Shown in pieces: positions 1 to 7,326 of a stretch of 19,875 nucleotides of DNA (position 1 is the stretch's first letter; every line of letters starts with the position of its first letter). Origin of the DNA: JBBQZL01 sp038207745 (GTDB taxonomy: Bacteria > Actinomycetota > Thermoleophilia > Solirubrobacterales > 70-9); NCBI GenBank assembly GCA_038207745.1, contig JBBQZL010000023.1, positions 1 through 19,875 of the forward strand. Direction: 5' to 3'. Under the pieces are notes generated by a model. That model saw only the letters and a program-made list of their open reading frames with translations, had not been told where the DNA came from and did not search any database. Made by a program: the position numbers and the translations under genes.

Positions 1-1266
1 TGTGTCGTCCTCCATGGTCTGGTGGTCGACGGTGATCCCCCACGGGGTGCCGATTTCATCCTGGCGGCGATAGCGCTTGCCGATCGATCCCCCCTCGTCG
101 TATTCGGCGAAGACGCGGCGCTTCATCGCGTGGAAGAGGTCCCTTGCCTTCTCCGGCATGCCCTCCTTGGAGACCAGTGGCAGGACGGCGACCTTGACCG
201 GGGCGAGTCGTGGATGCAGCCGCAGCACGGTCCGTTTGCGGCCCTCGATCTCCTCCTCTTCGTAGGCGTCAATGAGAAAGGCGAGCATCGCGCGGTCGGC
301 GCCGGCTGCCGGCTCGATCACATGCGGGACGTAGCGTTCCTTGGTCTGCTGGTCGAAGTACTCGAGCTTCTCGCGGGAGAACTCGGCGTGCTGCCTGAGG
401 TCAAAGTCGCCCCGGTTGGCAATTCCCTCGAGCTCCGACCACCCGATCGGGAACATGTATTCGACGTCGCTGGTCCCCGATGAGTAGTGGGAGAGCTCAT
501 CGGCGTCGTGGGGCCGGATCCTCAGAAAGTCAGGCCTGATCCCAAGTTCGGTGTACCAGCGGTGGCGCGTCTCGATCCACTCGGCGTAGGCGCGCGGCGC
601 CTCGCCGGGCGGAACGAAGTACTCCATCTCCATCTGCTCGAACTCGCGGGTCCGGAAGATGAAGTTGCCCGGCGTGATCTCGTTGCGGAAGGACTTGCCG
701 ATCTGGGCGATCCCGAACGGTGGCTTCTTGCGTGCGAACTGGATCACGTTCTTGAAGTTGATGAAGATGCCCTGGGCGGTCTCCGGTCGCAGGTAGACAT
801 CCGCACCCTGGTCCTCGACCGGCCCCATCTGGGTCTTGAACATCAGATTGAAGTTGCGCGGCTCGCTGAGCTCTCCGCCACATTGCGGACAGACGAGGGT
901 TCCGGTCGGATCTCCGCCCTCGGCCTCGATCGCCTCACGGAGGTGATCCTCGCGCCAGCGCTTCTTGCACTTGCCGAGACACTGGACGAGCGGATCGGTG
1001 AAACCCGAGAGGTGGCCGGATGCCTCCCAGACCCTGGGGTGCTGGAGGATCGCCGAGTCCAGCGCGACGATGTCGTCGCGGTCGCTCAGCATTGCCCGCC
1101 ACCACTCGTTCTTGACGTTGTTCTTGAGCAGGACCCCGTAGTGCCCGTAGTCGTAGGTCGAGCCGAGACCTCCGTAGATCTCGGAGGAGGGGAAGATGAA
1201 ACCGCGCCGCTTGCAGAGCGCGACGATCTCGTCCATGGTCACTTCGGGTGTCGGGGCAACTGCCAT
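1..1266 (-). CDS. glyS: Glycyl-tRNA synthetase (dimeric class II type), C-terminus cut by window edge
   Basis: This enzyme charges tRNA-Gly with glycine in the cytoplasm. 422 residues are visible from an ATG at 1266; the frame runs off base 1, so probably a few tens of C-terminal residues are missing. The N-terminus carries the family block SSEIYGGLGSTYDYGHYGV. A zinc site is suggested by C-x2-C (QCLGKC) and CPQCGG. Class II motif 2 is seen as SFRNEITPGNF followed by RTREFEQMEMEYF, and motif 3 as IEPAAGADRAMLAFL. An anticodon-binding domain begins near LAPVKVAVLPLV. The single-chain type is clear because no separate alpha/beta split is present. A second in-frame ATG at 1236 is possible, since neither start has a good Shine-Dalgarno sequence. 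It is divergent from the FmdB gene with 68 nt between them. Confidence 0.95.
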   Translation of the reverse strand, partial: MAVAPTPEVTMDEIVALCKRRGFIFPSSEIYGGLGSTYDYGHYGVLLKNNVKNEWWRAMLSDRDDIVALDSAILQHPRVWEASGHLSGFTDPLVQCLGKCKKRWREDHLREAIEAEGGDPTGTLVCPQCGGELSEPRNFNLMFKTQMGPVEDQGADVYLRPETAQGIFINFKNVIQFARKKPPFGIAQIGKSFRNEITPGNFIFRTREFEQMEMEYFVPPGEAPRAYAEWIETRHRWYTELGIRPDFLRIRPHDADELSHYSSGTSDVEYMFPIGWSELEGIANRGDFDLRQHAEFSREKLEYFDQQTKERYVPHVIEPAAGADRAMLAFLIDAYEEEEIEGRKRTVLRLHPRLAPVKVAVLPLVSKEGMPEKARDLFHAMKRRVFAEYDEGGSIGKRYRRQDEIGTPWGITVDHQTMEDDT

Positions 1267-1316
1267 TGGCGGGCAACGCTATCGAGGCACCGGCAGCCGA
1301 CGCTTCTCCCCGGGCT

Positions 1317-1325
1317 TGCGATAAT
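1317..1325 (+). promoter_or_regulatory. Extended -10 promoter element of the FmdB gene
   Basis: TGC followed by GATAAT forms an extended -10 (TGn-TATAAT-like). The -10 ends 9 nt before the ATG at 1335, so the transcript would have almost no leader. No convincing -35 is visible. Confidence 0.4.
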
Positions 1326-1334
1326 CGCCCGTCT

Positions 1335-1742
1335 ATGCCGATCTACGAGTACAGATGCGAGAACGGGCATCACTTCGATGTGATCCAGTCGATGAGCGAG
1401 GACCCGGTGACGAACTGCACAGAGTGCGGCGCACCCGTTCAGCGCGTCCTGCATTCCCCGGCCATCCACTTCAAGGGTTCGGGCTTCTACAACACCGACT
1501 ACGGCACCAAGTCGAGGAACAAGTCCAAGGAAGCCGCCGCAGCCTCCGAGAAGGAGTCGAAGTCCGCGACATCCGAGAAGTCCTCCTCCGGCGACAAATC
1601 CAAGTCCTCGGACTCGTCGAAGTCCGACTCCGGCAAAACGGGCTCCGGCAAGTCAGGTTCCGGCAAGTCAGGATCCGGAGGCTCCGACTCCGGCAAGAGC
1701 AGCCCCGCCGCCACGTCGTCGAAGAACTCCTCCGGCGGGTAG
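1335..1742 (+). CDS. FmdB-family zinc-ribbon protein with low-complexity Ser/Lys/Gly tail
   Basis: The 135-residue product opens with MPIYEYRCENGHHF, the hallmark start of FmdB/regulatory zinc-ribbon proteins, followed by C28-x2-C31-G. Likely metal ligands are C8, H12 or H13, C28 and C31; the first knuckle is C-ENG-H rather than a plain CxxC. The family block HFKGSGFYNTDY at about residues 49-60 follows. From about residue 61 the protein becomes a disordered tail of S, K, D and G that includes five tandem five-residue units. The biochemical role of this family is not established. The start is fixed by the conserved MPIYEY and an extended -10 only 9 nt upstream. It converges on the LCP gene. 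Confidence 0.85.
   Translation: MPIYEYRCENGHHFDVIQSMSEDPVTNCTECGAPVQRVLHSPAIHFKGSGFYNTDYGTKSRNKSKEAAAASEKESKSATSEKSSSGDKSKSSDSSKSDSGKTGSGKSGSGKSGSGGSDSGKSSPAATSSKNSSGG
1626..1700 (+). repeat. Five tandem 15-nt units in the FmdB tail
   Basis: Units at 1626-1640, 1641-1655, 1656-1670, 1671-1685 and 1686-1700 encode DSGKT, GSGKS, GSGKS, GSGGS and DSGKS. Units two and three differ at a single base, so DNA slippage is a likely origin. The 15-nt period keeps the reading frame. Confidence 0.8.
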
Positions 1743-1828
1743 CCGGCCCCGGCCGGTCCGATCGGCCCGTTTCGCCGCCCGACCATCTCCGCGCGGAGTC
1801 AGGCATGCGTCGGCCCACCCCGCCCACC

Positions 1829-1870
1829 TGACTGGATAACTGGCTGAAATGCATGCCAGAAAACCAGTCA
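1829..1870. terminator. Two-tier inverted repeat between convergent genes (candidate bidirectional terminator)
   Basis: Outer arms TGACTGG (1829-1835) and CCAGTCA (1864-1870) pair perfectly. Inner arms CTGGC (1840-1844) and GCCAG (1855-1859) also pair perfectly. The arms are separated by ATAA and AAAA, and the 10-nt loop contains the palindrome ATGCAT. It lies 20 nt past the LCP stop on the minus strand and 86 nt past the FmdB stop on the plus strand. A shorter GGCCG/CGGCC hairpin sits at 1751-1767, close to the FmdB stop. Termination is inferred from position and symmetry; the U-tracts are short. Confidence 0.45.
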
Positions 1871-1890
1871 CGTCCGGATTCGACGGTTGG

Positions 1891-3147
1891 TCAGCCGCCC
1901 AGCAACTGCTTGGTCGCCCTCTGGCGCTCGGACTCGGGGACCACTATCGAGCCTCCGGGGCCGAAGCTGCACGGCATCGGGTCGGCGCCGCAGAGGACGT
2001 CGGTTGTGCCGCTGCCGGCGAAGACCGTCGAGAGCACGAGCTGGGGCAGTGTCAGCGCGCCCATATCGGTGACGAAGGCCTTCGGGGCGGTCCAGCCGAT
2101 GAACGGTCCCTTGATGTAGTTGTACGGAAGTCGCAGTGGGTCGGTCATTCGGTCCTTGACCCCGTTGATGATCTGCTGCTGGGCCGCGGCCCTGCTGAGG
2201 TCGTCATATCCGGTCTGGTAGACGCTCTTGCCCTTGCCGGGGCAGGGACTTGGCTTGCGAAGGCGGGCATATGCGAGCGCCTCCTGGCCCCCGAGCGTGT
2301 GCTCACCCTTTGAAAGGCGGATCGTGATCCCGCCGTTCGAGGTGCCGCCGGAGATGTCGCCGCAGACTGCGATCGGGACATTCACCTTGACCCCTCCGAT
2401 CGAGTCGATGAAGTCCGCGAACCCGACGAAATCCATGATCACGATGTGGTCGATCTTGATGTTGAGGAAGTTCTGGATCGTCTCGATCTCGCCCTTGGCA
2501 CCACCGAAGGAGTAGCCGGCATTGATCTTCTGGGGGCTTTGTCCGGGGATCTCGGCGAGGCTGTCGCGGGGGATCGAGAGCTTCCGGAAGGTCGCGCCGC
2601 CGGCGCGGATCAGCATCAGGCTGTCGGCGCGGAACCCTGGGCAGTCGCCGCTCGGCGCCTTGCCTCTCGCCTGCTGGTCGTAGCACTTCTGGGAGGTCGC
2701 GGCGCCGGGTTCCTTGGTGTTCGGGTCCCGTGCGTCGGTTCCGATCACGAGGATCGTCTGGGGGCTGAAGAGCAGGAACGGGTTGCCATCCAGCGCAGAT
2801 TTGGCATCGCCTGCCAGCTTGAAGGTCTGGAGCTGCGCCGAGATCGCGAAGCTCGCAATCCCGATCAGGAGCCAGACGGATGCAGCAACGAGAATCCATT
2901 TCAGCCACCTGCGCCTGACGCTCGGCTTTGGGTCAAAGCGGCTCGGCCTGCGGGAATCCTTGTCGCCCCGGCCGGGTTTGCCGCCCGAGCCATCGCCCCT
3001 GCGCGCCTTCTCGCGAAGGCCCGAGAGGTCGGGGGAGCGGAGTTTCGAGAACACGCCCTTGCGAGAGCGGTAGACGTTGTACTCGGGCCGCTCCGAGGGC
3101 TGTTGTCCGCGATGCCCGCCGGAACGCTGATCGTCGTCTGATGCCAT
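1891..3147 (-). CDS. LytR-CpsA-Psr (LCP) family cell-wall glycopolymer ligase
   Basis: LCP proteins transfer lipid-linked glycopolymers onto peptidoglycan outside the membrane. The 418-residue product has an unusually long, basic, glycine-rich cytoplasmic N-terminus (about residues 1-82), then one membrane helix at about 84-104 and the extracellular LCP domain. Visible LCP motifs are LVIGTDARD (133-141), FRADSLML (172-179), SIPRDS (191-196), KINAGYSFGG (207-216), GEHTLGGQEALAYARLRK (281-298) and DDLSRAAAQQQII (315-327), which include the conserved Asp and Arg residues that bind the pyrophosphate/polyprenyl head. The ATG at 3147 is the only early start. A GATAAT hexamer at 3160-3165 (minus strand) could be its -10. 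It is divergent from the ROK kinase. Confidence 0.92.
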   Translation of the reverse strand: MASDDDQRSGGHRGQQPSERPEYNVYRSRKGVFSKLRSPDLSGLREKARRGDGSGGKPGRGDKDSRRPSRFDPKPSVRRRWLKWILVAASVWLLIGIASFAISAQLQTFKLAGDAKSALDGNPFLLFSPQTILVIGTDARDPNTKEPGAATSQKCYDQQARGKAPSGDCPGFRADSLMLIRAGGATFRKLSIPRDSLAEIPGQSPQKINAGYSFGGAKGEIETIQNFLNIKIDHIVIMDFVGFADFIDSIGGVKVNVPIAVCGDISGGTSNGGITIRLSKGEHTLGGQEALAYARLRKPSPCPGKGKSVYQTGYDDLSRAAAQQQIINGVKDRMTDPLRLPYNYIKGPFIGWTAPKAFVTDMGALTLPQLVLSTVFAGSGTTDVLCGADPMPCSFGPGGSIVVPESERQRATKQLLGG

Positions 3148-3218
3148 AAAGGTTTAGAAATTATCCCGATGCGTGCCGATTCCCGCTTACACGTACTCTT
3201 GACCCCGACCACTTATGG

Positions 3219-4178
3219 ATGGCGCACATGGAAACTATTGGCATTGACGTAGGCGGCACGAAGATGGCCGTCGGAGTCGTTGACGACTCACTCGAGACGC
3301 TCTATGAGAGCGGTGAGCCGACGACCGGCATGACCACCGAGGCACTTCTTGCGGCGCTCGGGCGTCAGCTCGGGGATGCCGCCATGGCGCGCCCCGACGT
3401 GGTTGCCGCAGGCATCGGGATCCCGTGCACGATTGATCGCGAACGCGGGATCGCAATCGGGGCAACCAATCTGGACATAGTCGACGTCCCGATCCGCGAT
3501 CTGATGACCGAAAGCGCCGGGATGCCTGTCTTCATTGATAACGACGGAAACCTCGCGGCCCTCGCGGAGCAGCTGTACGGAGCCGCCAAGGGCGCCCGCA
3601 ACGTGGTCATGGTCACGGTCGGGACCGGGATCGGCGGCGGATTGATCATCGACGGTGAGGTCTATCGCGGCTCACATGGCTCTGCGGCCGAACTCGGCCA
3701 CACGATCATCGAAATGGATGGGCCGCCCTGCCAGGGCAACTGCCCGGGTCACGGATGCGTCGAGACTCTTGCCTCGGGGACGGCGCTCGGCAGGGAGGGT
3801 CGTGAAAGTGCGGCGCGCGAGCCGGACTCTGCACTCGGAAGGCTTCTCGCCGACGGAGTTGAGATCGTCGGCAGGCATGTCTCGGACGCCGCGATGGCCG
3901 GCGACGGCGCGGCGATAGCGGTGATCGAGCTGATCGGAAGTCGGCTGGGAGTCGCGCTGACCAGCTTCGCGAACATCTTCGAGCCCGAGGTGATCGTTGT
4001 CGGAGGCGGGGTGATCACGATCGGCGAGATGCTCCTGGCCCCGGCCCGTGAGATGGTCCGGACCCGGGCGCTGCCCCCGATGAACGAGACTCCGGTGCTC
4101 GTCGCAAAGTTGGGTCCCGCCGCCGGGATGATCGGCGCCGCGGCAATGGCCCGCATCGAGATGGAGAGGAACGGGTGA
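3219..4178 (+). CDS. ROK-family sugar kinase, probable glucokinase
   Basis: The 319-residue cytoplasmic protein probably phosphorylates glucose or a related sugar with ATP. The N-terminal phosphate loop IGIDVGGTKMAVGVVD (7-22) is typical of ROK. FIDNDGNLAAL (105-115) holds the likely catalytic Asp109. VTVGTGIGGGLIIDG (132-146) and the zinc signature follow: E158-L-G-H161 with C171, C175 and C180. The Cys spacing (C-x3-C-x4-C) is longer than the textbook C-x-C-x4-C but reads as a variant of the same site. ROK repressors have an N-terminal helix-turn-helix, which is absent here, so a kinase is favoured; the substrate cannot be told from sequence. Alternative start ATG at 3228. The rsmI gene starts 5 nt after the stop. 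Confidence 0.88.
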   Translation: MAHMETIGIDVGGTKMAVGVVDDSLETLYESGEPTTGMTTEALLAALGRQLGDAAMARPDVVAAGIGIPCTIDRERGIAIGATNLDIVDVPIRDLMTESAGMPVFIDNDGNLAALAEQLYGAAKGARNVVMVTVGTGIGGGLIIDGEVYRGSHGSAAELGHTIIEMDGPPCQGNCPGHGCVETLASGTALGREGRESAAREPDSALGRLLADGVEIVGRHVSDAAMAGDGAAIAVIELIGSRLGVALTSFANIFEPEVIVVGGGVITIGEMLLAPAREMVRTRALPPMNETPVLVAKLGPAAGMIGAAAMARIEMERNG

Positions 4179-4183
4179 GCTGA

Positions 4184-5011
4184 GTGCCCGGCAAGCTGGT
4201 TGTCTGCCCGACTCCGATCGGGAACATGCAGGACATAACGGCAAGGGTCCAGGGGGCCCTGACCGAATCCGACTTCATCGCCTGTGAGGACACCCGGCGC
4301 ACGGGTCTGCTGCTCGATCGTCTCGGCATCCGGCCGGCACCGCGGCTGATCTCCAACCATGAGGGGAACGAGACCGCGCGAGCAACCGAGCTTGCCCAGC
4401 GGATCGAGCGCGGTTCCAAGATCGCCCTGGTGAGCGACGCCGGCATGCCCGCGATCTCGGACCCCGGCTACAGGTTGATCAGGACCTGCATCGATCGCAA
4501 TCTCGATGTCGAGGTGCTGCCCGGCCCGTCGGTTGTCACCATCGCGCTGGTCGCCTCCGGGCTCCCCACCGACCGCTGGCGCTTCGAGGGCTTTCTGCCG
4601 AAGCGGACCGGTGAGATGGAGCGCGTGCTCGGGTCGACGGAGACCGTGATCGCCTTCGAGTCCCCCCGCCGGATCGGCGACTCGCTCGCAGCGCTTGCGA
4701 CGATCGCTCCCGATCGACCAGCCGCGGTCTGCCGGGAGATGACCAAACTCCATGAGGAGGTGCTGCGGGGCAGCCTCTCGGACCTTGCCCGTCGCCTCGA
4801 CGGTGACGTCAAGGGCGAGATAGTCCTCGTGATCGGGCCGGCCGAGTCGACCAGGCGCGGCGAGGACATCGGCTTCGCAGTCGATGCGCTTCGCCACCTC
4901 GTCCAATCGGGCGCCAGACCCCGCGCCGCCGCAACAATCGTCGCGGCGCTGACCGGGACCAGGGCCAATGACCTCTACAAGGGCCTGACCGGGCGGGAGC
5001 CGCGAAGGTGA
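4184..5011 (+). CDS. rsmI: 16S rRNA (cytidine1402-2'-O)-methyltransferase RsmI
   Basis: RsmI uses SAM to 2'-O-methylate C1402 of 16S rRNA in the decoding centre. The 275-residue product has the full tetrapyrrole-methylase-type fold signature: TPIGN (10-14), CEDTRRT (34-40), LVSDAGMPAISDPG (82-95), LPGPSVVTIALVASGLP (112-128), FEGFLP (134-139), then FESPRRI and CREMTKLHEEV. It begins with GTG at 4184. A GGAGAGGA sequence inside the end of the upstream kinase gene lies 13 nt away, rather far for a Shine-Dalgarno site, so coupling to the upstream gene is likely. The metG gene begins inside its stop codon (GTGA overlap at 5008-5011). Confidence 0.95.
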   Translation: MPGKLVVCPTPIGNMQDITARVQGALTESDFIACEDTRRTGLLLDRLGIRPAPRLISNHEGNETARATELAQRIERGSKIALVSDAGMPAISDPGYRLIRTCIDRNLDVEVLPGPSVVTIALVASGLPTDRWRFEGFLPKRTGEMERVLGSTETVIAFESPRRIGDSLAALATIAPDRPAAVCREMTKLHEEVLRGSLSDLARRLDGDVKGEIVLVIGPAESTRRGEDIGFAVDALRHLVQSGARPRAAATIVAALTGTRANDLYKGLTGREPRR

Positions 5012-6516
5012 GTTTCTATGTCACCACACCGATCTACTACGTCAACGGAGAGCCCCACCTCGGGCATGCCTACTCGACGATGGCGGCCGACATCCTCGCC
5101 CGGCACATGCGCCAACGCGGGGAGGACGTCTTCTTCCTGACCGGGACCGATGAGCACGGTGAGCCGGTTGCCCAGGCCGCCGAGAAGCTCGGCATCGGCC
5201 CGAAGCAGCTGGCCGACATCAACGCACCGAAGTTCCAGGAGATGGTCGCAAGGGTCGATGCGACCAATGACTTCTTCATCCGGACCAGTGATCCGCAGCA
5301 CGTCGAACGCGTCCAGAAGGTGATCCAGAAGATCCACGACAACGGCCATGTCTACGAGGGCAGGTACGAGGGTTGGTATTGCCCGAGGTGTGCGGACTTC
5401 AAGAACGCAACCGAGGTGGGGCCGGGAGACACCTGCCTGATCCATGAGATCCCGCTGACCCGCGAGAGCGAGACCAACTGGTTCTTCAGGCTGTCCGCGT
5501 TCCAGGAGCCGCTCGAGAAGCTGTTTGCCGATCGGCCGGACTTCGTTGTCCCGGACTTTCGCCGCAATGAGGCGCTGTCATTCATCAGGTCCGGGCTCCA
5601 GGATGTCTCGCTTTCCCGGCGCAACCTGACCTGGGGCGTGCCGCTTCCCTGGGACACCGACCAGGTGATGTACGTCTGGTTCGACGCGCTGCTCAACTAC
5701 TACACGGCGCTCGGCTATGCCCGCGAGGGCGAGGATCTCACCGACCGTTTCTGGCCCGCCACCTGGCACATCCTCGCCAAGGACATTCTCAAGTTCCACG
5801 CGGTCTACTGGCCGGCCTTCCTGATGGCGGCCGGGATCGAGCCGCCCGAGCGGATGTTCATCCACGGCTATCTCCTGATGGGCGAGAAGAAGATGTCGAA
5901 GTCGCTCGGAAACGTTTTGGATCCGAACGCCGCGATCGATCGCTTCGGCGCCGACGCGCTGCGCTACTACTGCTTCCGGGAGGTCAGCTTCGGACGAGAC
6001 GGGTCGATCTCCACCGACGGTTTCGAGACCCGATACGAGTCTGAGCTGGCCAATGAGTACGGCAATCTGGCCAGCCGGTCGCTGGCGATGATCAGCCGCT
6101 ACCGCGACGGTGTTGTGCCCGACGCCAGACCCGATGAGGACCTCGTCCCCGACTTCGCCGGGCTCGTGGATCGATTCAAGGCGCTGCTCGACGAAGCCGA
6201 GATCAGCCAGGCGCTGGAGCTGGTCTGGGTCCTGGTCAGGCGGCTCAATCGCTACGTCGAGGAGACCAAGCCGTGGCAGCTCCAGAAGACCGAGGACGAG
6301 GATGAAGCTGCGGCGGGGGCGCTCGACACGGCGCTCTACTCGCTTGCCGAGGGCATCAGGGTCGTGACGCTCCTGCTGTCTCCGTACCTGCCGACCGCAT
6401 CGGAGCGCCTGCTGGGTGTTCTAGGAGAGGACAACCGCGCTTTGGCGGAGTTCGGATCCCGAGGTGGTGGGCAGTCGGTTGAGAAGTTGCCGCCTCTGTT
6501 TCCGAAGATCGATTGA
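5008..6516 (+). CDS. metG: Methionyl-tRNA synthetase
   Basis: This class I synthetase charges tRNA-Met and initiator tRNA. The 502-residue protein has the HIGH-type motif PHLGH (16-20) and KMSKS (295-299). Its zinc knuckle uses C125-x2-C128 and C143-x2-H146. The tRNA-acceptor block TDEHGEPV is at 47-54. The length matches forms that lack the C-terminal EMAP-like tRNA-binding extension; the protein ends shortly after the anticodon-binding helical domain. The GTG start at 5008 overlaps the rsmI stop by 4 nt and has GGGAG 8 nt upstream, supporting translational coupling. rsmI-metG adjacency is common in Gram-positive genomes. Confidence 0.96.
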   Translation: MSFYVTTPIYYVNGEPHLGHAYSTMAADILARHMRQRGEDVFFLTGTDEHGEPVAQAAEKLGIGPKQLADINAPKFQEMVARVDATNDFFIRTSDPQHVERVQKVIQKIHDNGHVYEGRYEGWYCPRCADFKNATEVGPGDTCLIHEIPLTRESETNWFFRLSAFQEPLEKLFADRPDFVVPDFRRNEALSFIRSGLQDVSLSRRNLTWGVPLPWDTDQVMYVWFDALLNYYTALGYAREGEDLTDRFWPATWHILAKDILKFHAVYWPAFLMAAGIEPPERMFIHGYLLMGEKKMSKSLGNVLDPNAAIDRFGADALRYYCFREVSFGRDGSISTDGFETRYESELANEYGNLASRSLAMISRYRDGVVPDARPDEDLVPDFAGLVDRFKALLDEAEISQALELVWVLVRRLNRYVEETKPWQLQKTEDEDEAAAGALDTALYSLAEGIRVVTLLLSPYLPTASERLLGVLGEDNRALAEFGSRGGGQSVEKLPPLFPKID

Positions 6517-6587
6517 CGAGTCGAGGGTGACAACCAGGTTCAGGAAACCACTTGCATGTGCTTCAGCTCAATCCGTAGCGCCCACCG

Positions 6588-6596
6588 TGCTACGTT
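6588..6596 (+). promoter_or_regulatory. Possible extended -10 promoter for the small secreted protein gene
   Basis: TGC followed by TACGTT fits an extended TGn-TANNNT element. It would give a leader of about 35 nt containing a good Shine-Dalgarno sequence (GGAGGA, 6624-6629). No -35 is visible, so support is weak. Confidence 0.3.
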
Positions 6597-6639
6597 GGCC
6601 GATCAAGGCAGGGAAACAACTTTGGAGGATGGATAGACC

Positions 6640-7071
6640 GTGAAGAAAGTGTTGGTTGTATTGGCAGCGTCAGCGTTGCTTCTTGCCCCGGCGGCCAGTT
6701 CCGTGAGTGCGGCTTCGTCAAGCACCGCGTCAGCATCCGCGAACCGGGTGATCCGCTTCATCAACCCGAAGAAGAAGATTCGGGTCGCAAAGAAGTTCAA
6801 GGCCAAGTTCGTCTGCTCGGTGGACTGCAAGGTCAAGGCCATCGCGACCCTCACATATCCGGATGCAGCGTCGATCAAGGTTTCGCCTGTCTCGGGATCG
6901 ATCCTTGCGCATCAGGTCGCATGGGAGTACGTGACCCTCAACAACGCCGCGAGGAATCACCTCAAGGCCACCGTCGGCGGGTCCAGGCTCAAGGTCGTCG
7001 TCACCGCCAAGGCGCTCGATGGCACGAAGCGCGTGCAGACGATCCGGCACGCGTTCAAGTTCAGGAAGTAA
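6640..7071 (+). CDS. Small secreted basic protein of unknown function
   Basis: The 143-residue product has a Sec signal peptide: MKK, a hydrophobic core, then a probable cleavage after V22-S-A24. The mature part is basic and looks beta-rich, with a closely spaced Cys pair (C59, C63) that could form a disulfide. No enzyme motif is recognised. Its second half (YVTLNNAARNHLK, then RLKVVVTAKAL) closely resembles the C-terminal domain of the secreted hydrolase at 10772-12970, as does the KAKFVCSVDC block. GTG at 6640 is chosen because GGAGGA lies 10 nt upstream. It stands alone between metG and tatD, 123 nt after metG, and is followed by a strong hairpin. The domain may be an extracellular adhesion or wall-binding module, but that is a guess. 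Confidence 0.8.
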   Translation: MKKVLVVLAASALLLAPAASSVSAASSSTASASANRVIRFINPKKKIRVAKKFKAKFVCSVDCKVKAIATLTYPDAASIKVSPVSGSILAHQVAWEYVTLNNAARNHLKATVGGSRLKVVVTAKALDGTKRVQTIRHAFKFRK

Positions 7072-7079
7072 TCGCGGCT

Positions 7080-7114
7080 CAGCGCGCGGCGACCGGAGAT
7101 CCGGCGCCGCGCTG
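7080..7114. terminator. Strong GC hairpin after the small secreted protein gene
   Basis: The stem runs from CAGCGCG to CGCGCTG and continues through GCG and CCGG with small bulges, closing on a loop AGAT. It begins 9 nt after the stop at 7071. There is no U-tract, as is common in actinobacterial hairpin terminators, so termination is inferred. Confidence 0.45.
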
Positions 7115-7136
7115 CACCTGGGATCCGGCGCCGCGC
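7098..7136 (+). repeat. 15-bp direct repeat pair
   Basis: GATCCGGCGCCGCGC occurs exactly at 7098-7112 and 7122-7136, 24 bp apart. The first copy is the 3' arm of the hairpin at 7080-7114, so the second copy could compete for the same 5' arm. Confidence 0.75.
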
Positions 7137-7158
7137 AGTTCGGTTCTATGCTTCGCGG

Positions 7159-7326
7159 GTGCGCTACGTCTTCCGGGCCTTCGTCGGCTTCACACTGCTC
7201 GTGGCGGCCGACGCGCCGACCTGGACGATCCAGGCAATCGCCGATATCGACCGGCCTTGCATCCGCCACGCCGGCTGCGACGGATCTGACATCCGTTTGA
7301 CGAGGAAGCCCACTCCCGATGGTTGA
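7159..7326 (+). CDS. Possible 55-aa ORF overlapping the tatD start
   Basis: A GTG at 7159 opens a 55-codon frame that ends at TGA 7324-7326, 8 nt inside tatD. The product starts MRYVFRAFVGFTLLVAADAP, which resembles a short signal or membrane-anchor segment, and then has two cysteines (C34, C40) six residues apart in DRPCIRHAGC. No clear Shine-Dalgarno site is present. The overlap would allow translational coupling to tatD. It matches no family I know and could be chance, since GC-rich DNA makes open frames easily. Confidence 0.35.
   Translation: MRYVFRAFVGFTLLVAADAPTWTIQAIADIDRPCIRHAGCDGSDIRLTRKPTPDG

Noticed and set aside
487..1383. 298-codon plus-strand open frame
   Set aside because: It is antisense to glycyl-tRNA synthetase, whose sequence is unmistakable.
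1626..1700. Possible CRISPR-like repeat array
   Set aside because: The 15-nt units are contiguous, in frame and coding, with no spacers.
3749..4906. 385-codon minus-strand open frame
   Set aside because: It is the antisense shadow of the ROK kinase and rsmI genes; its translation has no family motifs and is low-complexity.
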